Of a stretch of 64,000 bases of DNA, positions 19,964 to 27,837 are shown in pieces. The stretch comes from Ignavibacteria bacterium (GTDB lineage: Bacteria > Bacteroidota > Ignavibacteria > Tepidaquicellales > Tepidaquicellaceae). The DNA lies in NCBI GenBank assembly GCA_016709315.1, contig JADJMZ010000001.1:1054001-1118000 (forward strand), given 5' to 3'. The notes below the pieces were generated by a model that was not told where the DNA came from, did not search any database, and was given only the letters and a program-made list of their open reading frames with translations. Within the stretch, counting starts at the first letter, position 1. The number at the start of each line of letters is the position of its first letter. The translations under genes and the position numbers were made by a program.

Positions 19964-20206
19964 ATCCGTTCCATAAATGGAACGGCAATTAATTTTATTA
20001 TCCTTCTTTATTTCATTTTTTTATATCCGTTCCATAAATGGAACGGCAATGAATTAATTTATATTCTTTGTTCTGTTCAATTAATCCGTTCATAAATGGA
20101 ACGGCAATATGATTTTAGCCATAACCGGATAAATGGAACGGCAATTAATTTATTTTGTCTTTTTTGTCCTGTTCCATTTAATCCGTTCCATAAATGGAAC
20201 GGCAAT
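19964..20206. repeat. Dispersed palindromes ATCCGTTCCATAAATGGAACGGCAAT
   Basis: Five copies of a 19-26 bp palindromic unit (ATCCGTTCCAT/ATGGAACGGCAAT) at about 19964, 20025, 20084, 20127 (shortened) and 20181, separated by unrelated A/T-rich spacers of about 20-40 bp. Each copy can fold as a CCGTTCCAT/ATGGAACGG hairpin. They lie between purT and the start of the methyltransferase gene, where they would be transcribed if the two genes form one operon. Confidence 0.75.
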
Positions 20207-20479
20207 GAAAATATTTTGAATTCATTTGTATTAATTGCCGTTGGCTTTAGCCAACGGATAAATGGAACGGCAATGAAAATATTTTGAATTCATTTGTATT
20301 AATTGCCGTTGGCTTTAGCCAACGGATAAATGGAACGGCAATGAAAATATTTTGAATTCATTTGTATTAATTGCCGTTGGCTTTAGCCAACGGATAAATG
20401 GAACTGCAATGAAAATATTTTGAATTCATCTGTATTAATTGCCGTTGGCTTTAGCCAACGGATAAATGGAACGGCAATG
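20191..20479. repeat. 68-bp tandem repeat array of nested hairpins
   Basis: Unit starts at 20234, 20302, 20370 and 20438 give an exact period of 68, with a partial unit before the first. Each unit holds CCGTTGGCTTTAGCCAACGG, a hairpin, then ATAAATGGAACGGCAATG, and a constant A/T-rich filler AAAATATTTTGAATTCATT. Units are nearly identical; I see one change GGAACGG to GGAACTG near 20400 and one T to C near 20430. ATTGCCGTT and AACGGCAAT at the two ends of each unit can also pair, giving an alternative larger hairpin. It is not a CRISPR array, because the filler is constant. Confidence 0.85.
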
Positions 20480-20486
20480 AGTTTTA

Positions 20487-21662
20487 TTATTTATTTCCAT
20501 TAACTTTGACACAGTCTGCAATATTTTTCACACGCTTTCTTATTTCATTAATGCCGGAATCTTTTTCATCCCATGTCAGAGCTACTCCCATTCTTCTGTA
20601 CTCTCTGGCAGAAGGTTTTCCGAAAATCTTCACATCAGAGTTTTTAATTTTAAGAGCTTCTTCTATTCCTGTGTATTCCGGCTGAGATGATATTTCTTTT
20701 TCTGAAAGTATCACAGCGCTTGCTCCGGATCTTTCTAAAGTGATTTCATTTACAGGCAATCCTAAAATAGCTCTCAGATGCAGTTCGAACTGATTAAAAT
20801 TCTGCGTTCCTGAAAGCGTTACCATTCCCGTATCGTGCGGTCTTGGAGAAAGTTCGGAGAAGTATACTTCCTTTTCCCCGAGAAAAAATTCAACTCCCCA
20901 TATACCGTATCCTGTCAAAGAAGCCGTAACTTTTTTTGCCATGCTCTGTGCGGATAATAACTGTTCGTCACTTATCAAAGCCGGCTGCCAGCTTTCCTGA
21001 TAATCTCCTCTTTCCTGTCTGTGGCCGATCGGCGGACAGAAAAGAGTTTTACCGTTCTTTTGTGTTAATGTCAGGAGTGTAATTTCACTTTCAAATTTTA
21101 TAAACTCTTCAGCTATCACTTCTTCATAATCGCCTCTGCCTTTTGAAGAAGCATTACTCCATGCGAACTCTATTTCACTTTCAGATCTGATCATGGACTG
21201 ACCTTTGCCCGAAGACGACATCAGCGGTTTGATAACACAGGGAAGTCCGATATTTTTAACTGAATCTTTAAGCTGCTGAAGTGAAGATGCATAAAAATAA
21301 CCTGCGGTTTTGATTCCGAGTTCTTTCGATGCAAGATCCCGGATCGCTTTTCTGTTCATTGTAAAGTTAGCCGCTTTAGCACTCGGCACCACCTGTATTC
21401 CTTTTTGCTCATACTCATAAAGTCTCTCAGTCCTGATTGCTTCGATTTCCGGAACGATGATACCGGGCTTATGCTTTTCCACTATTCTGTCAAGAGAGTT
21501 CCCGTCAAGCATATTTATGACTTCTCTCTCATCTGTAACCTGCATAGCAGGAGCATCATTATATGAATCAACAGCAACAACACTCTGCCCTAAACGTTTT
21601 GCAGCAATCGTAAACTCTTTCCCGAGTTCTCCTGAACCAAGGAGCATTATTTTTCTTTTCAA
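20487..21662 (-). CDS. purT: Formate-dependent phosphoribosylglycinamide formyltransferase
   Basis: The third step of purine synthesis: formate, ATP and GAR give formyl-GAR. 391 residues, the normal length. The N-terminal Rossmann-like part reads [20 protein letters not shown] and [20 protein letters not shown]. The ATP-grasp core has [20 protein letters not shown] and [20 protein letters not shown], then [20 protein letters not shown]. It is transcribed towards the palindrome array. No other purine genes are visible nearby. Confidence 0.93.
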   Translation of the reverse strand: MKRKIMLLGSGELGKEFTIAAKRLGQSVVAVDSYNDAPAMQVTDEREVINMLDGNSLDRIVEKHKPGIIVPEIEAIRTERLYEYEQKGIQVVPSAKAANFTMNRKAIRDLASKELGIKTAGYFYASSLQQLKDSVKNIGLPCVIKPLMSSSGKGQSMIRSESEIEFAWSNASSKGRGDYEEVIAEEFIKFESEITLLTLTQKNGKTLFCPPIGHRQERGDYQESWQPALISDEQLLSAQSMAKKVTASLTGYGIWGVEFFLGEKEVYFSELSPRPHDTGMVTLSGTQNFNQFELHLRAILGLPVNEITLERSGASAVILSEKEISSQPEYTGIEEALKIKNSDVKIFGKPSAREYRRMGVALTWDEKDSGINEIRKRVKNIADCVKVNGNK

Positions 21663-21765
21663 TATGCGCTGTAAATTTTATTTCAAAATATAAAATGAGT
21701 ATTCAATTAGAAATGAACTATTGAAAACCAAAGCTGATTGTTTCAGATAATAAGCGAAACTTTTT

Positions 21766-21936
21766 TAAATTAATTACTTAAGTTGACCGCTTCAATATTG
21801 AAAAAAGAAATTGCCACTAATTTCACTAATTGACACGAATTTGAAAATGCATTTTTAATACAATTAGTGTTAATTCGTGTAATTCGTGGCGGAAAAAAAT
21901 CTTCAAAGATTAAACCGGTCAACTTAAATTAATTGC
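21766..21936. repeat. Nested inverted-repeat element of about 170 bp
   Basis: Outer arms: left ending CTTAAGTTGACCG (to 21789), right CGGTCAACTTAAATTAATT (from 21916). Inner arms: GCCACTAATTTCACTAATTG (from 21813) against the imperfect complement ending AATTCGTGTAATTCGTGGC (to 21890). There is no coding potential. The nested arms make a long near-palindromic hairpin, MITE-like in form. The inner word belongs to the CACTAATT/ACACGAATT hairpin type seen partly again at 24646. Confidence 0.65.
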
Positions 21937-22194
21937 TAAATATTTTTAGTCAATCTTGGTAAGTGTGTGAGTGAATCAATCCTTTTCTAATATTTAATGG
22001 AAGAAAATTAATTCGTGAAGATTAATTTGTGCTTTTATAATAATATCAAAATTCATAAATCATCTTATAAATAAGAAAAGCCCTTCGGTATAAATTTCTA
22101 ATTCAGACAGGGCTATTGTAAAACGGAATGTTTATATGATTAAAATGATTTTCACTCATTATACTTTATTCTGTATCCCAATCTTCACGCCTTT

Positions 22195-22526
22195 AGGAGA
22201 GTCAGGCTGATTGGGGTACTATTTTCTTTTCAGAGATCTCTCTACCTTCCGTTCCCAATCGGGAGATTGGGAACGAGGGGTAATAAACCAATTCTGCTTT
22301 CCCCAAGCTGCCTGCCTCGCCGGCAAGGCGGGGGCTTGGGAAAGAGGTGAGTTTTGATACAGATTCCCTTGTTCCCATTCTCACCGCCTGAAGTCGAGTT
22401 AGGCTTATTGGGAACAAAACGAAATTCCACCTCCTTGTTCCCAATCTCCTGATTGGGAACAGAACTATGCACTACTAATCAGCCTGCCTCGTCTGCAGTC
22501 CGGGAGATTGGGAACGAGGGGTAAAT
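22195..22526. repeat. Cluster of GTTCCCAATC/GATTGGGAAC palindromic repeats
   Basis: At least two hairpins, GTTCCCAATCGGGAGATTGG (from 22251) and GTTCCCAATCTCCTGATTGG (near 22437), a related CCCCAAGC/GCTTGGG hairpin near 22302-22340, and an exact 23-bp direct repeat starting GGGAGATTGGGAACGAGGGG at 22261 and 22502. The short open frames across it on the minus strand are by-products of the repeats. The interval 21663-22616 holds this cluster, the element at 21766-21936 and no gene. The likely promoter of the next gene is after 22530. Confidence 0.7.
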
Positions 22527-22616
22527 AATGCGAACACAATTTACATTTACCGAATCCTGAAACATTTGTAACTTACTCAAATTTCTATTCTGAATTAAAT
22601 ACAGAAACAGTTTAAG

Positions 22617-24602
22617 ATGAAAAAACTTCTATTGATTTTAACTGCAGTGTTAATATCACTGAATTCTTTTGCGCAGGATCTCCCGCATTATATGACAGAG
22701 AATGAAAGGGAAGTATATAAAACATATCAACCGCCGTTTGTAAATTCGGATGACATTAATCCACCGCCGACCAATGTCAGGACAATGGCGGAGTGGGAAG
22801 AAGTTCAGGGTATCATTATCGCATGGACTTCTTACACTTCTATCTTAAGACAGATTGTTGATTTTGCACAGGATGAAGGTCTCGTGTTTATTGTTTGCAG
22901 CGATTCAAATTCAGTAAAAACATATCTAACAAGCGGAGGCGTACCTTTAGTAAATCTGAAGTTCATTAAAACTTCTTTTAATTCAGTCTGGTGCAGGGAT
23001 TACGGTCCGTGGGCTGTTTATTCGGGAATATCCGACAGTCTGAAAATAGTTGACTGGATTTACAACAGACCGAGACCTCTTGATGACGCTGTGCCGGTTG
23101 CATTTGCAAATTATAAAGGTCTTCCGATCTATCAGACTACATCCGCTCCCAATGATCTCACAGCAACAGGCGGTAATTTCATGGTGGACGGAAACGGGAC
23201 AGGGTTTTCTTCAAATTTAATATTAAATGAAAACTCAGGAAAGACTGAAGCTCAGATAGATACGATTATGAGAAAGTTTATGGGAATAAAGCGTTACATT
23301 AAAATGACAACACTGCCTTATGATCAGATACATCACATTGACATGCATATAAAATTACTCGATGAAGAAACGCTTCTTGTCGGGCAATACCCTGCCGGAG
23401 TAGCTGACGGACCGCAGATTGAAAGCAATCTTCAGTATATCTTAAATAACTTTCAGACATGTTACGGAAGACCTTATAAAGTCATAAGAATTCCGATGCC
23501 TCCGAATGCAAGCGGACAGTATCCGGATAACGGAGCTAATTATTATACTTATACCAATTCGGTATTTGTAAATAAGACTGTCATTGTACCAATTTACGGA
23601 TTGTCTCAGGACACAACAGCTCTGAGAATATACCGCGAGGCATTGCCGGGATACAGAATATCTCCGATAAACTGCGCTTCAATGATATCAGCGCTCGGAG
23701 CGATTCACTGCATTACAAAAGAGATAGGAGTTTCGGAACCAATATTCATTTCACATTCCAAACTTGTAAATACAAATAACACTTCAGCACCTTACGAAGT
23801 AAAAGCATACATTAAAACAAAAAGCGGAGTTGCAAACGCAAAAGTATACTGGACAACAGATACACTTCAGGCATTCACTCAGCTTGCAATGACAGCTTCA
23901 CCGGGAGACACTTTCAGAGTTTCAATTCCGGCACAAACACCCGGGACAAAAATTTATTATTACATTTCCGCAGTTTCAAACAGCGGAAGGACAGTAACAA
24001 AACCTCTTACAGCTCCTTCGGGAAATTACAGATTCAGCATACTGAGCGTTCCGTCAGTAAATGTAAACATAAAATTACTATTCGAAGGAATGTACAATCC
24101 GTTAACAAATTTATTGAACAGAAAAGACTCAGTAACGGCATATCTGCATCTGAATATTTCTCCATACAGCAGAATAGATTCGTCTAGGTCGGTCATAGAT
24201 TCAGTTACATTCACAGGTCATTTTAAATTCTCCAATGTTCCGGCAGGCACTTATTACATTGCAGTAAAACATTTCAATTCAATTGAGACCTGGAGCAAAT
24301 CAGGCGGACTACTTTTGAACACAACAGACACTTCATTTTACGATTTTACAACAGCGCTTTCACAGGCATACGGAAGTAACTTAAAACTCAAAGGCGGCAA
24401 GAGCTGTATTTACGGAGGGAATGTTAACGGTGACGACATCATTGACGGAGCTGATCTGAGCGAAGCAGACAATGATTCATTCGCCGGACTGACAGGAAGC
24501 TATTTAAGATCTGATGTAAACGGAGACAGTATAGTTGATGCAGAAGATATAAGTCTGATTGATAATAATTCGTTTGATAATACAGGATTGGTAAGACCTT
24601 AG
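22617..24602 (+). CDS. Secreted peptidylarginine/agmatine deiminase-like enzyme with dockerin-like tail
   Basis: 661 residues. The signal peptide ends in SLNSFAQ. Residues about 55-385 are a porphyromonas-type peptidylarginine deiminase / agmatine deiminase domain: WEEVQGIIIAW, SVWCRDYGPW, the catalytic histidine region IHHIDMHIKLLDEETLLVG, and the nucleophile Cys in SALGAIHCITKEIG. Such enzymes convert arginine side chains or agmatine to citrulline/carbamoyl products with release of ammonia. A beta-rich middle section follows. The last 60 residues contain two EF-hand-like loops, GNVNGDDIIDGADLSEAD and SDVNGDSIVDAEDISLID, as in type I dockerins. There is no T9SS tail, unlike its secreted neighbours. 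Protein citrullination outside the cell is a plausible inference. Confidence 0.82.
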   Translation: MKKLLLILTAVLISLNSFAQDLPHYMTENEREVYKTYQPPFVNSDDINPPPTNVRTMAEWEEVQGIIIAWTSYTSILRQIVDFAQDEGLVFIVCSDSNSVKTYLTSGGVPLVNLKFIKTSFNSVWCRDYGPWAVYSGISDSLKIVDWIYNRPRPLDDAVPVAFANYKGLPIYQTTSAPNDLTATGGNFMVDGNGTGFSSNLILNENSGKTEAQIDTIMRKFMGIKRYIKMTTLPYDQIHHIDMHIKLLDEETLLVGQYPAGVADGPQIESNLQYILNNFQTCYGRPYKVIRIPMPPNASGQYPDNGANYYTYTNSVFVNKTVIVPIYGLSQDTTALRIYREALPGYRISPINCASMISALGAIHCITKEIGVSEPIFISHSKLVNTNNTSAPYEVKAYIKTKSGVANAKVYWTTDTLQAFTQLAMTASPGDTFRVSIPAQTPGTKIYYYISAVSNSGRTVTKPLTAPSGNYRFSILSVPSVNVNIKLLFEGMYNPLTNLLNRKDSVTAYLHLNISPYSRIDSSRSVIDSVTFTGHFKFSNVPAGTYYIAVKHFNSIETWSKSGGLLLNTTDTSFYDFTTALSQAYGSNLKLKGGKSCIYGGNVNGDDIIDGADLSEADNDSFAGLTGSYLRSDVNGDSIVDAEDISLIDNNSFDNTGLVRP

Positions 24603-24645
24603 TGTGATTAGATATTGAGACAATTCATTATTGAAATAAATACTT

Positions 24646-24763
24646 ACCACTAATTTCACTAATAGTATACGGGGCGGAAAACTATTTTACCACTAAGGCA
24701 CAAAGACTCTAAGGAAAATTTTATAATAGTAATCTTTGTGTCTATGTGGCTTTGTGGTAAAAT
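24646..24763. repeat. Hairpin repeat (ACCACTAAGGCACAAAGACTC type)
   Basis: Left arm TTTTACCACTAAGGCACAAA (from 24685) pairs with the right arm ending GTGGCTTTGTGGTAAAA (to 24762), around a loop of about 16 bases. It is preceded at 24646 by TACCACTAATTTCACTAATA, a half copy of the inner arm of the element at 21813. Non-coding, in the 24603-25027 gap. Confidence 0.6.
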
Positions 24764-24842
24764 CTGTTTGAGAGTTTTGAGACATTTTCTTTAGGGAGGG
24801 AGGTTAAGACTATCTGATTAATCTTCTGTCTTAAAATTCAAA

Positions 24843-24980
24843 TTAACCATTTACTATTTCTCCGCCGTTTGGATGTAACACCTGACCTGTCATAAAAGAT
24901 GAATCGTCAGATGCCAGGAAGACAAAACACGGAGCTATTTCTTCAGGCTTAATTATAAATCTAAGAGTATCAAAATATTG
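24843..24980 (-). pseudogene. C-terminal remnant of a short-chain dehydrogenase
   Basis: The minus strand reads IIKPEEIAPCFVFLASDDSS, then FMTGQVLHPNGGEIVNG and a stop at 24843-24845. This is the standard end of SDR-family oxidoreductases (P-E-E-I-A ... FLASD-x-S-x-x-x-T-G-Q-V-x-x-x-x-G-G). No SDR sequence is seen upstream of about 24980. Only some 40 residues remain, so it is a decayed gene fragment. Confidence 0.7.
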
Positions 24981-25027
24981 TCCACAACATTTTGATTACC
25001 CTTATTATTTATTTTAGTACATGAAAA

Positions 25028-25459
25028 TTAAATTACACTTTTATTTCTGTTGTAAGAATTTACGGACAGCTTATTCTTAAAAGTCATGTAACCATTTGAA
25101 ATTGCCGATATAAAATTAACACCGTTATCCAGAAGATTCTTGCTGTGTAATTGAATATTTTCTAAAGTATTTACAACCGCCTGACCTTTAGATATGACAT
25201 TTTCTGATACATCCTCAATCTTATTAAACTGAATTTTAGCTTTTTCTGCAATTTCTTTAAAATCTTCAGTTATAAATTTCATATCAGATATTACCGGAGC
25301 CATCTGACCTGAGATCTCTATGACTTCATTTTCTATTTTAGAAATGGAATCCAGGAATTTTTTCAATGAGATGATCAGATATACTGCAAGTACAGATAAT
25401 GTGACAAAAAAGATTGCTTCTGCGATCCCTATTATTATATTTAAATCAGATTTATTCAT
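25028..25459 (-). CDS. DUF948-like membrane-anchored coiled-coil protein
   Basis: 143 residues. One transmembrane helix at about 8-30 (IIIGIAEAIFFVTLSVLAVY) is followed by an amphipathic coiled coil of SISKIENEVIEISGQMAPVI type, the layout of DUF948 proteins. It starts 3 bases after the stop of the upstream YtxH gene and is surely co-transcribed with it. DUF948 and YtxH genes are often paired in bacteria and linked to stress; the function is not known. Confidence 0.68.
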   Translation of the reverse strand: MNKSDLNIIIGIAEAIFFVTLSVLAVYLIISLKKFLDSISKIENEVIEISGQMAPVISDMKFITEDFKEIAEKAKIQFNKIEDVSENVISKGQAVVNTLENIQLHSKNLLDNGVNFISAISNGYMTFKNKLSVNSYNRNKSVI

Positions 25460-25462
25460 ATC

Positions 25463-25963
25463 TTAATAATTATTTTTGCTTATATTATTGTTTAGAATAT
25501 TGCTGTGATTTTTTGATTTATCCCTGAGTTTATTTCTTTCATCATTATAGGAATCGACACCTGATTTTACTGCTTCTTTAATCACCGCAACTTCATTCTC
25601 CGCCATTTCCTTACCCTGAGTTAAATAATCTCCGGCCCCTTTTATAATTGAATCAACCTTTTCCTTGCCCTGATCAATCATTTCTCCGGCTCCTTTAGTC
25701 ACTGATTCAACTTTCATTCTTGCTTCATCAATCATACTTTCGGCCATGGTTTTCGCATCAGCTATTATGTATGAAGCTTTTTCTTTTGCATTAGTTATAA
25801 GCTGATTTGCATCATCATATATTTCATTTCCTTTATCCGAAATATCCTGTCTGAATTCCTTACCGCTTTTAGGAGCGAACAGCAAAGCTGCAATTCCGCC
25901 TAACACACTTCCGGTAATTAATCCTGTTATAAATCTTCCTGTGTTATTTTCTTCTCTGTACAT
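25463..25963 (-). CDS. YtxH domain-containing protein
   Basis: 166 residues. The N-terminal YtxH module is FITGLITGSVLGGIAALLFA followed by PKSGKEFRQD, a glycine-rich membrane helix and the conserved APKSGKE motif. The rest is a long Lys/Glu/Ala-rich helical region with repeats of about 20 residues (GAGEMIDQGKEKVDSIIKGA), resembling apolipoprotein- or LEA-like helices. It is the first gene of a two-gene operon with the DUF948-like gene. By family it is a stress-related envelope protein; the biochemical role is unknown. Confidence 0.75.
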   Translation of the reverse strand: MYREENNTGRFITGLITGSVLGGIAALLFAPKSGKEFRQDISDKGNEIYDDANQLITNAKEKASYIIADAKTMAESMIDEARMKVESVTKGAGEMIDQGKEKVDSIIKGAGDYLTQGKEMAENEVAVIKEAVKSGVDSYNDERNKLRDKSKNHSNILNNNISKNNY

Positions 25964-26562
25964 TTTTTCTTTCTCTTTATTATAGTTTATAAAAATTGAT
26001 TAAATATTGAAGGGCAGAAGTATCCACTTCCGCTCTTCACAATTGCGAATTAAGTATTTAATTAAATTTCGAATCAGTCAAAGATCAAATTAAATAATTT
26101 CTTTAACCGGATTTTTAGTTTATTTCAAACTCAATAATGGAATAATGCATTTTCGGTGCCACCAACTAGAACGATGTTTAAAGTGTGTTTATTAACAGTT
26201 TATATTAAATGAACTAGCGGGTATCGTCATAAATGTCAGAAATTGTCAGGGAATTGTTCAGATCTAAAGAAATTTCTTCATTACAATATTCAACAGTGAT
26301 TGTAAAAAATCAAAGCCGGTGGTTAAATATCAGATTAGTTGAATAGAATAACTTTCAATAATGAACTAACTAAAGAATCAACCAAATAAACCCTGATCGG
26401 CTTAATTTTCAGATTCTTTTTTTTGTCGTTACAAATATTATTAATGAAATTCCGGAACCGGGTAATGATTTGTCAATGAAACATTGGAAATCAGAGATGT
26501 GTCGTAAAAACTCAATCTATTATTGGAATTGAAATCAAAATTTATAAAACTTATTTTGACCC
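25964..26562. other. Non-coding interval upstream of ytxH-like gene and tRNA-Lys
   Basis: About 600 A/T-rich bases with no credible gene and no clear repeat. It probably holds the promoters for the minus-strand YtxH operon and for tRNA-Lys. Confidence 0.5.
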
Positions 26563-26635
26563 GCGACCTTAGCTCAGCTGGCAGAGCAAATGACTCTTAA
26601 TCATTAGGTCGGGGGTTCGAGCCCCCCAGGTCGCA
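26563..26635 (+). tRNA. tRNA-Lys (CTT)
   Basis: A full cloverleaf: acceptor GCGACCT pairs with AGGTCGC, D-loop AGCTCAGCTGGCAGAGC, anticodon loop CTCTTAA (anticodon CTT), T-arm GGGGGTTCGAGCCCCC, discriminator A. No CCA is encoded. Confidence 0.92.
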
Positions 26636-26648
26636 CTCTTTAAATTCG

Positions 26649-26720
26649 CCGAGGTTGGTGCCTGCCTCCCGCTTCGCGAGGCAAGCGCTTTGGCGGGTTG
26701 CTCCTAACCACCAACCGCAA
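26649..26720. repeat. GC-rich nested hairpin after tRNA-Lys
   Basis: Outer arms GAGGTTGGTG / CACCAACC enclose an inner hairpin GCCTCCCGCTTCGCGAGGC. It lies 14 bases after the tRNA. It does not fold as a tRNA, and its role is unknown. Confidence 0.5.
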
Positions 26721-26931
26721 TCACCCAGCATAAAGAAATTATTTTTTTTAATGAATATTAACCATAGAGCTTTGCTGAATTTAGGATTTAGGAGTATAGA
26801 TTGAAGACATCTGAGTATGAGGGATAAATATTGCTATGTCTTTTATAATTTAATTCTTCCCTTGGAGATATTCGTTTTGGCATTAAATTAATTTCGCATT
26901 CCGGAACTCGCTTATGAACAGCAGACCCCTG

Positions 26932-27183
26932 TTTTGGTCACCAACTACAATTTTTCGGACATGTAAGTATCTTTATATAATATTGATAGATCCAATTTTT
27001 GAAATTATTTGAACCTGAATTATACCTGAACAATTAGTTTAGATTGCCTGAGTACTACTTGGAAATATAGAAATATTGAAATGTCTTCTTTGGAAAGAGT
27101 TTTACTGTTGGTGACCAAAAAGTTTGCACGAACAGTTTACTCAAATTCAAATGTAAGAAGCAAACTTTTTGGAAGACCAACAG
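26932..27183. repeat. Inverted repeats TTTTGGTCACCAAC / GTTGGTGACCAAAA plus long hairpin
   Basis: TTTTGGTCACCAAC (26932-26945) is exactly inverted at 27107-27120, 175 bases apart. The second arm is also the left half of a hairpin: CTGTTGGTGACCAAAAAGTT (from 27105) against the complement ending CTTTTTGGAAGACCAACAG (to 27183). There is no open frame of note. It may be a small non-autonomous element. It fills most of the 26721-27254 gap. Confidence 0.55.
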
Positions 27184-27254
27184 TGGCGAGAAAATCTTAA
27201 GACAACACAACAATATTTACAGCTTATTGGATAAAATCGTATGCAAAAAATAAA

Positions 27255-27292
27255 AGGAGCATTAGCAAACACGCTAAGCTCCTTATTTTATT
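27255..27292 (-). terminator. Rho-independent terminator of the GIY-YIG remnant
   Basis: Stem AAGGAGC-x-TTAGC / GCTAA-GCTCCTT with a T-rich run on the minus strand (TTTTATTTTTTG), placed downstream of the minus-strand GIY-YIG remnant. Confidence 0.7.
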
Positions 27293-27294
27293 AT

Positions 27295-27332
27295 GCGGAA
27301 TCGACGAGACTTCCCGAGTTCTCGGGACGACC
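27295..27332. repeat. tRNA-Asp-like 3'-half fragment, copy 1
   Basis: Begins GCGGAATCGACGAGACT, identical to the 3' end of the tRNA-Asp gene at 27689 (minus strand), and resumes with CGACC. The T-loop region is replaced by the palindrome TCCCGAGTTCTCGGGA. It lies between a terminator and the end of the GIY-YIG remnant. Confidence 0.7.
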
Positions 27333-27339
27333 TTTTGAG

Positions 27340-27587
27340 TCAGATTATTTTATTTATGATTTTTTCCAGTACAGTTTTATTCTTTATTCTTTTCAGTGCA
27401 TACTCTCTTTTCATAGCTTCTGATTTCGTACTGTATTCTTCTACATAAACTATCTCCCAGGTATATATGCCTTTGTTGAAATGCTGTTTCCATTGTTATG
27501 TTTTTCAATCTTTCCTCAAGATCAGAACAATGACCTATATAAAATCTGTCCTTAACTTTACTTTTTTAAAATATAAGTAAAATACAT
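27340..27587 (-). pseudogene. GIY-YIG nuclease (frameshifted remnant)
   Basis: The minus strand starts ATG at 27587: MYFTYILK, then (shift near 27563) KVKDRFYIGHCSDLEERLKN, then (shift near 27505) HNNGNSISTKAYIPGR, then (shift near 27455) EIVYVEEYSTKSEAMKREYA followed by LKRIKNKTVLEKIINKII and a stop at 27340. YxYIL and FYIG are the GIY-YIG equivalents, and R, E and N positions typical of the UvrC-like single-domain family are present. Length is about 83 residues. Three shifts could be errors or true decay. Fragments of tRNA-Asp lie on both sides. Confidence 0.7.
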
Positions 27588-27594
27588 AAAATAA

Positions 27595-27623
27595 TAAAAG
27601 CCCGGTTTTATCCGGGCTTTGTT
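27595..27623 (-). terminator. Rho-independent terminator
   Basis: Hairpin AAAGCCCGG / CCGGGCTTT around ATAAAA, with a T-rich run on the minus strand. It would end minus-strand transcription coming from tRNA-Asp. Confidence 0.75.
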
Positions 27624-27624
27624 T

Positions 27625-27666
27625 CGGAATCGACGGGACTTCCCGAGTACTCAGGACGACCTCCTG
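27625..27666. repeat. tRNA-Asp-like 3'-half fragment, copy 2
   Basis: CGGAATCGACGGGACT, then the palindromic segment TCCCGAGTACTCAGGA in place of the T-loop, then CGACCTCCTG as in the tRNA anticodon-arm side. It is almost the same as the fragment at 27295, on the other side of the GIY-YIG remnant and 23 bases from the true tRNA gene. Confidence 0.7.
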
Positions 27667-27688
27667 TTACAGGTCTTGCTTTCTTCTA

Positions 27689-27837
27689 GCGGAATCGACG
27701 AGACTCGAACTCGGGGGGGGGGGGCGGCCCCCCCCCCCCCCGGGGCCCCCCCCGGGGGGGGCGGGGGCGCCCCCCCCGCGCCCCCCCGACCTCCTGAGTG
27801 ACAGTCAGGCGTTCTAACCAACTGAACTACGACTCAA
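27689..27837 (-). tRNA. tRNA-Asp (GTC), interrupted by a G/C-only block
   Basis: Minus strand: TGAGTCGTAGTTCAGTTGG, anticodon arm CCTGACTGTCACTCAGG (loop CTGTCAC, anticodon GTC), GAGGTCG, then the 76-base G/C block, then CGAGTTCGAGTCTCGTCG, ATTCCGC. Removing 27712-27787 leaves a normal tRNA-Asp except for a T at position 1 where G is expected. The block falls in the T-arm. I take the tRNA to be real and the block to be an assembly fault. Confidence 0.75.
27712..27787. other. 76-base G/C-only block (probable artefact)
   Basis: The sequence consists only of runs of G and C, in a genome of roughly 35% GC, and splits a tRNA gene. It is unlike any natural feature in the window. Confidence 0.8.

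Noticed and set aside
19964..20479. CRISPR array
   Set aside because: The repeat is regular, but the spacers in the tandem part are identical and the loose copies have no fixed spacing. No cas gene is nearby.
22202..22472. Two overlapping minus-strand open frames of about 80 residues
   Set aside because: They consist of translated GTTCCCAATC-type palindromic repeats.
26649..26720. A second tRNA or small RNA next to tRNA-Lys
   Set aside because: It folds as a nested GC-rich hairpin without D, anticodon or T arms.
27619..27801. Small protein with a Pro/Gly-rich end
   Set aside because: The frame is produced by tRNA-like fragments and the G/C block; it has no start signal and no family features.
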